Assembly: GCA_014361455.1 (NCBI GenBank)
Contig: JACIVP010000002.1
Span: 62,001-126,000, forward strand
Reading direction: 5' to 3'
From: Candidatus Methanosuratincola sp.
Lineage (GTDB): Archaea > Thermoproteota > Methanomethylicia > Methanomethylicales > Methanomethylicaceae
DNA: 64,000 nucleotides
The notes beneath the pieces were generated by a model. The model was not told the origin of the DNA and did no database searches. It worked only from the letters and a program-made list of their open reading frames with translations. Within the stretch, counting starts at the first letter, position 1. Every line of letters starts with the position of its first letter. Both the position numbers and the translations under genes were made by a program. Positions 26,101 through 35,127 of the stretch are shown one piece after another.

Positions 26101-27333
26101 ATGAGGGTGGAGTATTTGAACATAGTGCTCATCGATACCTCTCTTGCAGGGGCCTCAGGAGACAAGATGGTCTCGGCATTCGCGTCTGCATCGGGAAAGA
26201 GCGAAGACCTTAAGGTTTCAATCAATAGCGCCTTGAAGGCGATCGGAAGGCCTGATGTGGAGATATCTTTCGAACACGCAACGAGTGGAGAGATTGGCGG
26301 GCTACAGCTGAAGGTCAGGGATGCAGAAGGTGCCAAGGACGAAGGGGGGATCGAAGCTAGGACGGCAGAGGACTCTTTGAAGACCTTGGGTGCGGCGGCA
26401 GAGTCGATAGGGCTCAGACCAGCCGGAAAAGCAATGGCGCGGAGGACTATGGATCTGCTCATCGAAGCCGAGAGAGCAGTCCATGGAACAGATGTGCTTC
26501 ACGAGCTGGGCAGCATAGACACCATTATAGACATTATCGGAACTTTCAAGGCCATTGAGCTCCTGGGCGTTGGTGACTGCGTCTTTTACACGACGCCAGT
26601 TGCAGTCGGTTGCGGGGCAGCTACATCTTCCCACGGGACTTTTCCTGTCCCTGCGCCAGCAACCCTCTCGATAATCAGGCGCGCCGGGCTGCCCGTAACT
26701 AGGACTGATGTTCCGCATGAGCTCACAACCCCCACTGGCGCGGCATTGCTAGCGACTCTGACCTGTGGCAGAACAGACACGCCGCCCTTTAGGCTCTCCC
26801 GAGGCACTGTGGGGAACGGGATAGGCAGGAGAGAACTTGGCTTCCCAAACATAACAAGGGTCATAACTGGAGAGGCCATTTTGGGCACCGCTGATGAAGA
26901 GATCTTCATTGTCGAGACCAATGTCGATGATGTGGACGGGGAGGGGCTTGGCTGGTTGTTTGAGAGGCTTAATGGGGTGGCTGAGGATGTCTGCGTTGTA
27001 CCGATGCTGACGAAAAAGAACAGACCAGGGCATATAGTAATGGCCGTTGCAACATCAGCCTCAGTCGGGAGGGTCATAGACGCCATTCTGGATGAAACTG
27101 GGACGCTCGGTGTGAAAGTTTCGACCTGTAGGAGACTGAAGGTTAACAGGGACGAAAGAGCGGTGGAGGTCAAGATAAGCGGCAAGTCATACAGCGTTGG
27201 TGTGAAAACAAACCTCAGGACAGGGTGCTACAAGCCCTCTTATGAGGACTGTAGGAGAATAGCCTTAGAAGAGGGGATTCCGCTAAAGAGGGTTGTGGAT
27301 CTAGTAAGGAGGCAGCTCCCACCTAAGGCGTAG
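26101..27333 (+). CDS. larC: LarC, nickel-insertion cyclometallase
   Basis: 410 residues. LarC inserts nickel into the pyridinium bisthiocarboxylate nucleotide using CTP. Seen: IDTSLAGASGDKM at the start, VHELGSIDTIIDIIG-like block (HELGSIDTIIDI), the SSHGTFPVPAPAT motif, ELTTPTGAALLATL, and ETNVDDVDGE followed by the C-terminal domain with CRRLKVNRDE. In some bacteria LarC is made by a programmed frameshift; here the two halves are one continuous frame. Confidence 0.94.
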   Translation: MRVEYLNIVLIDTSLAGASGDKMVSAFASASGKSEDLKVSINSALKAIGRPDVEISFEHATSGEIGGLQLKVRDAEGAKDEGGIEARTAEDSLKTLGAAAESIGLRPAGKAMARRTMDLLIEAERAVHGTDVLHELGSIDTIIDIIGTFKAIELLGVGDCVFYTTPVAVGCGAATSSHGTFPVPAPATLSIIRRAGLPVTRTDVPHELTTPTGAALLATLTCGRTDTPPFRLSRGTVGNGIGRRELGFPNITRVITGEAILGTADEEIFIVETNVDDVDGEGLGWLFERLNGVAEDVCVVPMLTKKNRPGHIVMAVATSASVGRVIDAILDETGTLGVKVSTCRRLKVNRDERAVEVKISGKSYSVGVKTNLRTGCYKPSYEDCRRIALEEGIPLKRVVDLVRRQLPPKA

Positions 27334-27358
27334 TGCAACGCCGAAAACGGCAGGCAAG

Positions 27359-27736
27359 TCAACTATTCAACTTGACGGTGACCCATTCTCCCCGCTTCAC
27401 TAGCCGTACCGATTCTGGAGGGGAAACAAGCTTCCCTATGATGTTGACTGGGCTGTATGGCTGAGAATTCCCAAAGAATATGCAAAATGCCTCTGAGGGG
27501 GGCCAATAAGCGATCGTGCCTTGGCTTACCGTCGGCTTGGGCTTCTCCGGTCCGACTGATACAGGGGTCTCAAAGTAGACCTCCTCCTTCCAGAGAAAGG
27601 TCCTTGAGGTGAAAGGTAGTGCCTCCACTATCGCTTCAACTGTTCGTGGCGAGAGTATGCGGGAGAGAATGCCTTCAACCTCTCCACTTTCGAAAACTAT
27701 CAAAATAGGTATATCTGATTCCTTTAAAGATGGCAA
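27359..27736 (-). CDS. Cyclophilin-like fold protein
   Basis: 125 residues matching the short archaeal cyclophilin-like (COG2164-type) family: GEVEGILSRILSPRTVEAIVEALP, VYFETPVSV, VSQGTIAYWPPSEAFCIFFG and SPVNIIGKL. The strand order is that of a cyclophilin barrel, but the prolyl isomerase residues are not evident. Function unknown. It follows the S25e gene by 9 bases and is probably co-transcribed with it. Confidence 0.8.
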   Translation of the reverse strand: MPSLKESDIPILIVFESGEVEGILSRILSPRTVEAIVEALPFTSRTFLWKEEVYFETPVSVGPEKPKPTVSQGTIAYWPPSEAFCIFFGNSQPYSPVNIIGKLVSPPESVRLVKRGEWVTVKLNS

Positions 27737-27745
27737 AAAACCACC

Positions 27746-28042
27746 TTATGATGCTGGGACGTAAATGCTTACACGACGCGTCTTCTTTGCTTTCCTGAGC
27801 ATCCCTTCGCTGACCATGTTATCAAGAAGATCCTTGGCGACGCTGTACTTTAGGTTATACTTGGAGTAGATCTGGTATGGGGTAACACATGTCATCTTCG
27901 GAACTTCATGCCTGATCTGGTCCAAAACTTTTGGATCTACCACTGATGTAGCTACGGACTTTTGGATCTCCTTCTTTGCAGCCTCCTTCTCTGAAGCAGC
28001 ACCCTTCGCTGGCTTGGCAACAGTCTTCTTGGCACCACCCAT
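27746..28042 (-). CDS. rps25e: Ribosomal protein S25e
   Basis: 98 residues from ATG at 28042. Small-subunit protein of eukaryotes and of TACK/Asgard archaea. A Lys/Ala-rich tail comes first, then the winged helix with DQIRHEVPKMTCVTPYQIYSKYNLKYSVAKDLLDNMVSEGML. An upstream GTG would add three residues. A TATA-like CATTTTTATTACT lies about 30 bases before the start and AGGTG precedes the ATG. The presence of S25e is one reason to place the organism outside most Euryarchaeota. Confidence 0.95.
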   Translation of the reverse strand: MGGAKKTVAKPAKGAASEKEAAKKEIQKSVATSVVDPKVLDQIRHEVPKMTCVTPYQIYSKYNLKYSVAKDLLDNMVSEGMLRKAKKTRRVSIYVPAS

Positions 28043-28093
28043 AAGATACACCTGACACGAAAAAAGGTGGTGTTAGTAATAAAAATGTTTTGG

Positions 28094-29539
28094 TTATGGC
28101 GTTTTGATAAAGCCGCTTTCGAACCGCTGTCTGTGGATCGAGTTCATTGTGCAGAAAGGTATAATCCTGCCGTCGGGAAGCGCATAGTGTATAGTGCACC
28201 TCCTTACCCTTTCCAAGTCGAAGTTGTATGGGTCCATAAAATGCATGCAGCCAATAAGCACAACTTTGCGCATGAATTTCCCGAGAGAATCATAGTCACC
28301 ATGGAGCAGCACCGACGAAAGGATGTCCCCCAAGAGGGTCTTGTTAACATGCCTGACCGCGCCTAGGAGATGTACCCTAGCCTTCAGCTTGGATCCGTCG
28401 ATCGCGTCTGCATACACATTCTCCAAGGATCCCATGAACTTGTCGATGTCCGCATAATCTGTGATTGGGACAAGCCTCTCGCCTTGGGGCAGTGCAATCG
28501 TCGCCATTCCGCAGTGCTGGTGGTTTGTAAAGGTCTGGTAGCGTTTCCCCTTGAGTGCGCCTACTGCATTTGAGACAGGGACGACCACTGGTATCGGGTA
28601 GAAGTCTGATGTCTTTATTTCACCATTAGTCTGCGCCTCGACGAGCTTCAGGAAGTCCGGAATCGTTATCCGCATCTCCCTTAGCCGGTTCTTGTCGATC
28701 CTACCTGCCATAGAAACGGGCTGGAAGTTCACGCCCCGGACCACGTCGTGGTTCTTGGCAGCGAACCTGAGTATCTCTCCGACTTGGTCATCGTTAACCC
28801 CCCTGACGAGCGTCGGGACTAGGACGAGGCTGTGCAAGCCGACTGATCTGCTGTTCTCGATCACCTTTAGCTTGGTTTGGAAGAGGTCAACCCCCCTCGC
28901 GGCGATGTATGGGCCAGGCGTCATGCCGTCGAACTGCAGGTAGAGAGTGCTCAGACCAGCCTCGATGAGGTGCTTCAGAAAAGATGCATCGTTGGATATC
29001 CGGATGCCATTTGTGTTGACCTCAACATGGTCGAATCCGGCTTCTTTGGCCATCCGAATTATGTCGGGCAGGTCGTCCCTCAGGGTCGGCTCGCCGCCCG
29101 AGAGCTGTATTGCGTTAGGAGCCACTGGGCGGTTACTTCTTAAGTTTTTAAGCATCTCCGCGATCTGGTCCCTGGTCGGCTCATAGGTGTACCCTGCGGC
29201 CGCAGCATTCGCGAAGCAAATGGGGCACCTCAGGTTACACCTGTTGGTCACATCAATTATCGCCAGCACTGTGTGCGATCCATGGGACGGGCATATCCCG
29301 CAATCATACGGGCAACCAGCTTCAGACTTCGTCTGGGGGTTTTCTAGCCCATCGCCGAGTCGCTCATAGCGTTCCGCTCTCTTGTAAAGATCGTAATCGC
29401 TCCAGTAAACGTCCTCAAAGCGGCCGTGATCTGAGCAGGTCTTTCCGATATAAACTACGCCCTTGTCCTCGTAAATCTCTGCTTCAATGACCTTCATGCA
29501 CTCTGGGCATAAGCTCTTCGTCTTCTTGAGTACCTGCAT
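28094..29539 (-). CDS. tes: Radical SAM tetraether lipid synthase (Tes/GDGT-MAS type)
   Basis: 481 residues. Joins the phytanyl tails of two archaeol molecules to make membrane-spanning tetraether lipids. The radical SAM cluster motif is CNLRCPIC (C101, C105, C108). Extra cysteines typical of the family are present: CPEC (11-14), a Cys near 35, and CPYDCGIC (76-83). Also seen: SGGEPTLRDDLP, QFDGMTPGPY and a C-terminal domain with HCGMATIALP and RRCTIHYALPDGRIIPFC. Divergent from a TrmB-type regulator, with 71 bases between the starts. Confidence 0.93.
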   Translation of the reverse strand: MQVLKKTKSLCPECMKVIEAEIYEDKGVVYIGKTCSDHGRFEDVYWSDYDLYKRAERYERLGDGLENPQTKSEAGCPYDCGICPSHGSHTVLAIIDVTNRCNLRCPICFANAAAAGYTYEPTRDQIAEMLKNLRSNRPVAPNAIQLSGGEPTLRDDLPDIIRMAKEAGFDHVEVNTNGIRISNDASFLKHLIEAGLSTLYLQFDGMTPGPYIAARGVDLFQTKLKVIENSRSVGLHSLVLVPTLVRGVNDDQVGEILRFAAKNHDVVRGVNFQPVSMAGRIDKNRLREMRITIPDFLKLVEAQTNGEIKTSDFYPIPVVVPVSNAVGALKGKRYQTFTNHQHCGMATIALPQGERLVPITDYADIDKFMGSLENVYADAIDGSKLKARVHLLGAVRHVNKTLLGDILSSVLLHGDYDSLGKFMRKVVLIGCMHFMDPYNFDLERVRRCTIHYALPDGRIIPFCTMNSIHRQRFESGFIKTP

Positions 29540-29581
29540 ATGCGACCATCCACGATACCAACGTCCGCTTTATATTTGAAA

Positions 29582-29600
29582 TTTTTTATACTATTTATAC
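29582..29600 (+). promoter_or_regulatory. TATA region of the TrmB-type regulator
   Basis: TTTTTTATACTATTTATAC places transcription start near 29612, so the ATG at 29611 would be leaderless. Confidence 0.5.
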
Positions 29601-29610
29601 GGTGAATCGT

Positions 29611-30372
29611 ATGAGTGATGATGGAAGACTGATAGGCAAGCTGTCCCAGATAGGGCTCACCGAGGGGGAGGCCAGAGCTTACTTGTCGCTCCTCAAGAGC
29701 GGGGGGGAGATGGATGCCAAGGCGGTGAGTGAGTCGTCGAGCATACCCTACTCGAAGGTCTACACGGTCCTGGAAAAGCTTGCCTCAAAGTCGCTGATAG
29801 TCGTGAGGAGGGGGAGACCGACAGTCTACAGTGTGAAAATGCCCTCAGAGGGACTCTCTGAGTACAAGCGGATCATGGTGAGGGATCTCGACAGTAAGTT
29901 CGGGGATCTAGAGGATGCCTTGCGGGACATTCGGACGAGAGCCGAAGCCGAAAGGCAGGACATATGGATAATCAAAAGCACCGAGGACATTACCAAGAAG
30001 GCTTACTCGACCATATGGAACGCGAGAGATGAAGCGGACGTGGCGCTCCCTTCCATACCAACATGGACAGCCGAAGAGTTATACCCGATATTTCTACGGC
30101 TTAAGGCGGGGAAGATCAGGGCGAGGTTGTTGTTCTCCTCAGATGCACCAAAGGAGAAGGTTGAGGCGATCTCGAGGGTGACCAATGTCAGGATGAGAGA
30201 CAAGATGTTTGGCGGAGGGATAATAGCTGACGGAAACGAGGCAATACTCTTCATAGCAAGCGAGGGTTCCAACCCCAGCGTGGCGATATGGTCAAACCAT
30301 GTGGGGCTTGTGCAGATCGCAAAGACTTACTTCGAGAACCTGTGGGCTTCTTCGACCCCAATTTCTGGATGA
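29611..30372 (+). CDS. TrmB-family transcriptional regulator
   Basis: 253 residues. N-terminal winged helix of the TrmB type (LSQIGLTEGEARAYLSLLKSG, AKAVSESSSIPYSKVYTVLEKLASKSLI), a coiled-coil linker (residues 90-115), then a C-terminal domain (DIWIIKSTEDITKKA, RARLLFSSDA, IIADGNEAILFI) of the PLD-like effector fold seen in the family. TrmB proteins typically sense sugars, but many archaeal paralogues regulate other genes. It is divergent from the tetraether synthase and may control it. A GTG nine bases earlier could add three residues. Confidence 0.9.
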   Translation: MSDDGRLIGKLSQIGLTEGEARAYLSLLKSGGEMDAKAVSESSSIPYSKVYTVLEKLASKSLIVVRRGRPTVYSVKMPSEGLSEYKRIMVRDLDSKFGDLEDALRDIRTRAEAERQDIWIIKSTEDITKKAYSTIWNARDEADVALPSIPTWTAEELYPIFLRLKAGKIRARLLFSSDAPKEKVEAISRVTNVRMRDKMFGGGIIADGNEAILFIASEGSNPSVAIWSNHVGLVQIAKTYFENLWASSTPISG

Positions 30373-30750
30373 GCACCGCCGCCATGCCCACTCGAGGCTA
30401 AGCTAAGGGTAGAAGATAGCATATGCTTATCTGGGCTCTGTTCTGATGTCATACTTCATCCTGCACATCCGTAATACCAGCATTCATCATAGCCCAATAT
30501 CATATTCTACCAGGTTTTTATAAATATGACTGATTATTAAGTTCGGATTGGCTCGCCCCAAAAGAGGTGCTCGCCGAAGAACGTAGGACATTCATCTGTT
30601 GTGCGGAAGGTGCAAGCGCAAGCAAGGCTCGTTTGACGTGCAGAATAATGCTTATTAATAGCCTGAAAATATTCAGCACTGTAACCTTTATGGTCACAAA
30701 ATAATTGCGATCGCAGAGGCATGTTGGAGCGCCGAGAGCGGGTTGAGAAC
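30373..30750. other. Gene-free stretch before inositol-phosphate synthase
   Basis: No gene seen. It contains a TATA-like TTTTTATAAATATG near 30512-30525 that has no gene within 200 bases, a second TATA-like CTTATTAATAG near 30650 and AACCTTTATGG near 30685. The first could drive a small RNA or a long leader for the inositol-phosphate synthase gene. No stable hairpin stands out. Confidence 0.45.
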
Positions 30751-31821
30751 ATGACGATCAAGGTGGCAATAATTGGAGTCGGCAACTGCGCCAGTGCACT
30801 GATCCAGGGCACTTATTACTACAGGGATGCGAAAGATGACGAATTCGTACCTGGACTGATCCATGTGAACATGGGCGGATACCACGTTAAGGATTTAGAG
30901 TTCGTTGCAGCTTTTGATGTGGACTCCAGGAAGGTCGGGAAGGACCTATCACAGGCGATATTCTCCAAGCCGAACAACACAAGGAAGTTCGCGGAAGTGC
31001 CCGATTTGGGCGTCGAGGTTAAGAGGGGGCCTGTCATGGACGGCCTGGGTAAGTACCTCAAAGGGTATGTTGAGGTGAACGAAGACGAGAGGGCGGTTGA
31101 CGTGGCTGCCGAGCTCAAGGACTCGGGGGCAGAGATTGTAGTGAACTACCTCCCCGTTGGGTCTGAGCAGGCTGTAAGGTGGTATGCGGATAATGCGCTG
31201 AAGGCGGGCTGTGCATTCGTCAACTGCATGCCCGTGTTCATTGCGTCTGATGACGCATGGGCAAAGAGGTTTGAAGAAAAGGGGCTGCCTGTTGCTGGGG
31301 ATGACGTGATGAGCCAAATCGGGGCAACCGTCCTCCACAAGACGCTGGCAAAGCTGCTTGTGGACCGCGGAGTTAAGGTGACAGAAAGCTACCAGCTCAA
31401 CATAGGCGGAGACACGGACTTTCTGAACATGCTTGAGGAGGAGAGGCTTATCTCGAAGAGGATAAGCAAGACCTCGGCTGTGGCAGCAATGATACCGTAC
31501 AGTATACCCCTTAGGATCGGTCCCTCGGACTATGTCCCGTTCCTGGACAACAAGAAGATCTGCTATGTGTACATGAAAGGCGAATACTTCGGCGGAACCC
31601 CTGTTCAGATAGATGTCAAGCTCGATGTGTGGGACGCACCCAACAGCGGTGGAGTTGTGATAGACGTGATCAGGGCTGCCCGGATTGCGCTCGACAGGGG
31701 CGTCGCTGGAAGGCTCATAGGACCCTCTGCGTTTGCGTTCAAGCATCCCCCAATTCAGATGCCGTACGAGGTAGCCAAGCAGAGATTTGAAGATTTCATA
31801 GAGGGCAAGGCAGAGAGGTAG
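30751..31821 (+). CDS. ino1: L-myo-inositol-1-phosphate synthase
   Basis: 356 residues from ATG at 30751. Converts glucose-6-phosphate to inositol-1-phosphate with internal NAD; in archaea this feeds archaetidylinositol lipids and inositol-based solutes. Seen: the Rossmann start VAIIGVGNCASALIQG, VNYLPVGSEQA, FVNCMPVF, GDDVMSQIGATVLHKTLA and SYQLNIGGDTDFLNM, with lysine-bearing SKRISKTSAV. An upstream ATG at 30721 would add ten residues without family support. The gene ends in a GTAG repeat. Confidence 0.95.
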   Translation: MTIKVAIIGVGNCASALIQGTYYYRDAKDDEFVPGLIHVNMGGYHVKDLEFVAAFDVDSRKVGKDLSQAIFSKPNNTRKFAEVPDLGVEVKRGPVMDGLGKYLKGYVEVNEDERAVDVAAELKDSGAEIVVNYLPVGSEQAVRWYADNALKAGCAFVNCMPVFIASDDAWAKRFEEKGLPVAGDDVMSQIGATVLHKTLAKLLVDRGVKVTESYQLNIGGDTDFLNMLEEERLISKRISKTSAVAAMIPYSIPLRIGPSDYVPFLDNKKICYVYMKGEYFGGTPVQIDVKLDVWDAPNSGGVVIDVIRAARIALDRGVAGRLIGPSAFAFKHPPIQMPYEVAKQRFEDFIEGKAER

Positions 31822-31850
31822 GTAGGTATGCAGTCAGTCAGGCAGGCACC
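31815..31850. repeat. Tetranucleotide repeat patch after ino1
   Basis: Short runs of GTAG, CAGT and CAGG units follow each other across the ino1 stop codon. The patch is similar in kind to those at 3061-3076, 3230-3287 and 10216-10235. Confidence 0.6.
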
Positions 31851-31960
31851 CTGAATCCGCTTATACTCGTCTGGAAAGAACCTAGGCGGCACGGGTAAGA
31901 TTTGCCAGCCATGCTGTCCTGCAGCTCCTAGAAGAGCCTCCGCGATAGGCATTGCCCTTC

Positions 31961-32728
31961 TCAGAACCACATCAGCGATCTTGCGTTGGAGTAGGTCACT
32001 AGTTGTATATCCCTGCCGCTTATCCCGGACCTATCGAGGTACTTCGCGGTTCTCAGGACTGCCAGAGGATCAGAAGGCTCGTACCCAAGATTACTGTTGA
32101 CGATTACTCCTTCTGGTCCGTAACTCTCTAGGACTTCCTTTACGTCGCTGGGGGTAAGCATCCCCTGCTGAACTGTGAGCCCGACATTGAACCCTAGCTC
32201 TCTCACCTTCGGAACTAGCATTGGTGTAAGGTGGTCGACAACAATTCGTGAAGGATCTGTGTACTCCTCCTTTAGAATCCCCAGAAGCTTATCGACTACC
32301 ATCTCCTTATTCTTCTGGGGGGTGTAGACTATGACCGGGCGATCGTACTCGTTGGCTATTCGAAGCTGCTTTATTAGAACATCAACCTCGCCTTCGCCCC
32401 CCGTCTCGAGACCGACCTCGCCGAGAGCGTTGGCCAAGGCATTGTCAAATATGGCCAAGATCCGCTCTATAGCGAGGTCAAGCTCGTATTTCGGGATGGA
32501 CCTAGGGTGTATGCCCACGGTCAGCCTGAAGTCTATGCCGTACGAGGCTAGCCTCGCGCACTCCTCATCCGACAGGAACTTGAAGAAGTCGTAAACTGTC
32601 GATGCCCCAGTCGGCTGCACGGGGAAGTAAGAACAGAGGACCACGCCCTCAACCCCTGAGACTGACATCAGCTCCAGATCATCGGAACTCCTGAAATATG
32701 TGTGGGTGTGGGAATCGATGCACTTCAT
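31961..32728 (-). CDS. TatD-family metal-dependent hydrolase
   Basis: 255 residues of the amidohydrolase superfamily. Seen: the first metal-binding HTHTYF (7-12), GIHPRSIP (about 73), GEVGLETGGEGEVD with the bridging Glu, VIVYTPQKNKE, and VVDHLTPML. TatD proteins are 3'-5' exonucleases or related hydrolases in known cases; this archaeal subgroup has no fixed substrate. Convergent with ino1, and upstream is the glucan phosphorylase gene on the same strand. Confidence 0.85.
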   Translation of the reverse strand: MKCIDSHTHTYFRSSDDLELMSVSGVEGVVLCSYFPVQPTGASTVYDFFKFLSDEECARLASYGIDFRLTVGIHPRSIPKYELDLAIERILAIFDNALANALGEVGLETGGEGEVDVLIKQLRIANEYDRPVIVYTPQKNKEMVVDKLLGILKEEYTDPSRIVVDHLTPMLVPKVRELGFNVGLTVQQGMLTPSDVKEVLESYGPEGVIVNSNLGYEPSDPLAVLRTAKYLDRSGISGRDIQLVTYSNARSLMWF

Positions 32729-32778
32729 ATCAAGACACCTAGGTACAGAGTATTCAACTGACTAAAGAGCATTCTGGA

Positions 32779-34458
32779 TCAAAGGTAAGCATCGGTCACG
32801 TATCTGTGCATCATCCTGTGGCTGTTGAAGTAAGAAGCCAAAATGCTGATAGTGTTCTGCATCATCATCGCCCAAGAGTCCACTCGGTCATAATAGGTAG
32901 GGGAGATTACGTAGTTTAGCTTGTTGTACAGGTCCTCTATTTCCTGCGGCTTCCTCTCCTCGGGGGTGATGTTCTCGTGCGGGTGCGGCCCTATCGACCA
33001 CCCCGTGATGCCTTCTATCCACCCTTCAACCCACCATCCGTCCAGGACGCTGAAGTTCAGGACCCCATTGTGGGCGGCCTTCATACCGCTCGTCCCCGAG
33101 GCCTCCATCGGTGGCAGAGGCGTGTTCAGCCAGACATCCACTCCTGATACCACTAGCTTAGATAGTGCCAGGTCGTAGTTCTCGAGGTATACCATCTTTA
33201 TGTCGTCCTTCAAGCCATTTATGAGCTGGAATATCCGCCTGATAATCATCTTCCCAGTCTCGTCCTTTGGGTGGGACTTGCCTGCGAAGATGATCTGAAG
33301 ACCCCAGCGGCGTGCGATCTTGCGGAGGCGTTCCACATCAGAGAAGATAAAGTCCAGCCGCTTATACCCAGTTGCCCGCCTTGCTAATCCAACCGTGAGC
33401 ACTCGCGGGTCCATCACCACACCGGTCATTGTCTTCACGCATGTAAGAAGATCCTCCTTCGCCTCCCTGTGTGCCTCGAGTATCTGCTCGTCAGGGATTA
33501 TCCCTACCCTTGTCAGGAGACTCGGCTCATCAGCCCAGCCAGGGAGGTACTTGTCGTATAGCCTCCGGAAGTGGGCGCAGGTCCAAGTGTAGGAGTGGAC
33601 GCCGTTTGTTATGGCATGGACCTTGTATCCCGGGAAGAGGCTCTTTGAGTACTCCCCGTACCTCTTGGAGACGCCGTTGATATAGTCGCTTAGGTTCAAG
33701 GCCAAGAGCGTCATATTCAGCCTGTCCACTCCTCCATACTGCCTTACGGTTTCACTCGGAACCAGGTCGCCTAGAATCCTATTGACCATTGGGTAGTCGA
33801 ACTTGTCAAAAGCTGCCTCCACAGGGGTGTGGGTGGTGAAGATACACATCTCCTTCACCCGCTGCGCATCGAACTGATTCTTCCTGAGGAGTTCGAGTGC
33901 CAGGAGGGCGGAGTGCCCCTCGTTCATGTGGTAACGCCTGATCCTGAAACCTAGTGTGTCGAGAATCCGGACGCCCCCCACGCCCAATATAACCTCCTGC
34001 TTCAGGCGGTATTCAAGGTCTCCTCCGTAAAGGTAATCGGTTATTGCACGGTCATGGGGCAGGTTTGTCTCGATATCTGTGTCCAACAGTAGGACCGGCA
34101 CCACCCCTCCCTTGGGGCTTGAGACTGAATAGTGGAAGGCCCTGACCTGGACATCCCTGCCCTCGATCTTGACAGTCGCCCGCACTGGCAGTTCCTCGGT
34201 GAATTTGGAAGGTTCCCAGTCCGATGGGAACTCCACCTGATCCCCGTTCTGGTTGAGCTTCTGTTTGAAGTAGCCCTTCCTGCTGACAAGCGAAACTGCG
34301 ACCAGAGGCACATTTAGGTCAGCAGAAGACCTGACGGTATCCCCTGCAAGCACACCGAGACCGCCAGAATAGGTGGGCATGTCGCTCTCAAGGGCGATCT
34401 CCATCGAAAAGTAAGCAATGCCTGTACGGTTCCTGTCAAAGCTGTTAACGAGCGTCAT
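32779..34458 (-). CDS. Alpha-glucan (glycogen/maltodextrin) phosphorylase
   Basis: 559 residues from ATG at 34458. GT35 phosphorylase releasing glucose-1-phosphate from alpha-1,4-glucans. It is the short archaeal/bacterial type. Seen: GIAYFSMEIALESDMPTYSGGLGVLAGD, HMNEGHSALL, TNGVHSYTW, and the PLP-lysine block PPMEASGTSGMKAAHNGVLN. The open frame extends 20 codons upstream, but a TATA-like ATATCTTAATATGATC near 34527-34543 would start transcription about 34510, and GGGGTGA lies just before the ATG at 34458, so I use that start. Confidence 0.93.
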   Translation of the reverse strand: MTLVNSFDRNRTGIAYFSMEIALESDMPTYSGGLGVLAGDTVRSSADLNVPLVAVSLVSRKGYFKQKLNQNGDQVEFPSDWEPSKFTEELPVRATVKIEGRDVQVRAFHYSVSSPKGGVVPVLLLDTDIETNLPHDRAITDYLYGGDLEYRLKQEVILGVGGVRILDTLGFRIRRYHMNEGHSALLALELLRKNQFDAQRVKEMCIFTTHTPVEAAFDKFDYPMVNRILGDLVPSETVRQYGGVDRLNMTLLALNLSDYINGVSKRYGEYSKSLFPGYKVHAITNGVHSYTWTCAHFRRLYDKYLPGWADEPSLLTRVGIIPDEQILEAHREAKEDLLTCVKTMTGVVMDPRVLTVGLARRATGYKRLDFIFSDVERLRKIARRWGLQIIFAGKSHPKDETGKMIIRRIFQLINGLKDDIKMVYLENYDLALSKLVVSGVDVWLNTPLPPMEASGTSGMKAAHNGVLNFSVLDGWWVEGWIEGITGWSIGPHPHENITPEERKPQEIEDLYNKLNYVISPTYYDRVDSWAMMMQNTISILASYFNSHRMMHRYVTDAYL

Positions 34459-34598
34459 AGCATCGTCACCCCAGACCCCAAAGACGAAACCTGTAAACAG
34501 AACCTGACGATCACTCAAAGTCCACAGATCATATTAAGATATCCAATCCACGCGTTCATTAGCTGCCAAATTTTTAGTGCAAAAGGACGGAGATGCAT

Positions 34599-35015
34599 TT
34601 AGAGATACCTCTTTATCGCCGCTTCTAGGTCAGCCTCGCCCATTGCTCCGATCTTCCTGTCAATCTCTTTCCCGTTCTTGAAGAAGACGAATGTTGGGAT
34701 CCCGTAGATTCCCAGCTTTCCGGGCACGATCGGGTTCTCATCGACATTCATTCTGCCGAAAATTGCCTTCCCGGCGTACTTCTTGGCCAGCTTTTCGAAG
34801 ATCGGGACCATGTACATGCATGGGCCGCACCAAGTCGCCCAGAAGTCTATAACTACCAGCGAGTTCGTATTTGTTATTATGCTCTCGAAGTTGCCGTCGG
34901 TGACTGTAATCTCTATCTCATTTGACAATTTGTTTTCATCTCCTTTCTTTGAAGTGATCTCCTGCAGTTTCCTTTCTTTTATCTTTTTGAGCTCCTCGTC
35001 CCAGTTGAAACTCAT
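34599..35015 (-). CDS. trx: Thioredoxin
   Basis: 138 residues. Cytoplasmic thioredoxin with the active site FWATWCGPCMYMVP and the cis-Pro loop YGIPTFVFFKNG. A charged helical N-terminal extension of about 35 residues (MSFNWDEELKKIKERKLQEI) precedes the fold, longer than in most thioredoxins. It could supply electrons to the CcdA-like carrier at 5.1 kb. Monocistronic by spacing. Confidence 0.93.
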   Translation of the reverse strand: MSFNWDEELKKIKERKLQEITSKKGDENKLSNEIEITVTDGNFESIITNTNSLVVIDFWATWCGPCMYMVPIFEKLAKKYAGKAIFGRMNVDENPIVPGKLGIYGIPTFVFFKNGKEIDRKIGAMGEADLEAAIKRYL

Positions 35016-35127
35016 GAGACCACCCTGAAGAGTTCACATCTTTTAGAAATATATTTGTTTTTTGGATTTAGTTGTGGAGAGCGAGCCATAATCTTTTTGG
35101 ATCAAAGGCGGAGAGCCAAATACGAAG

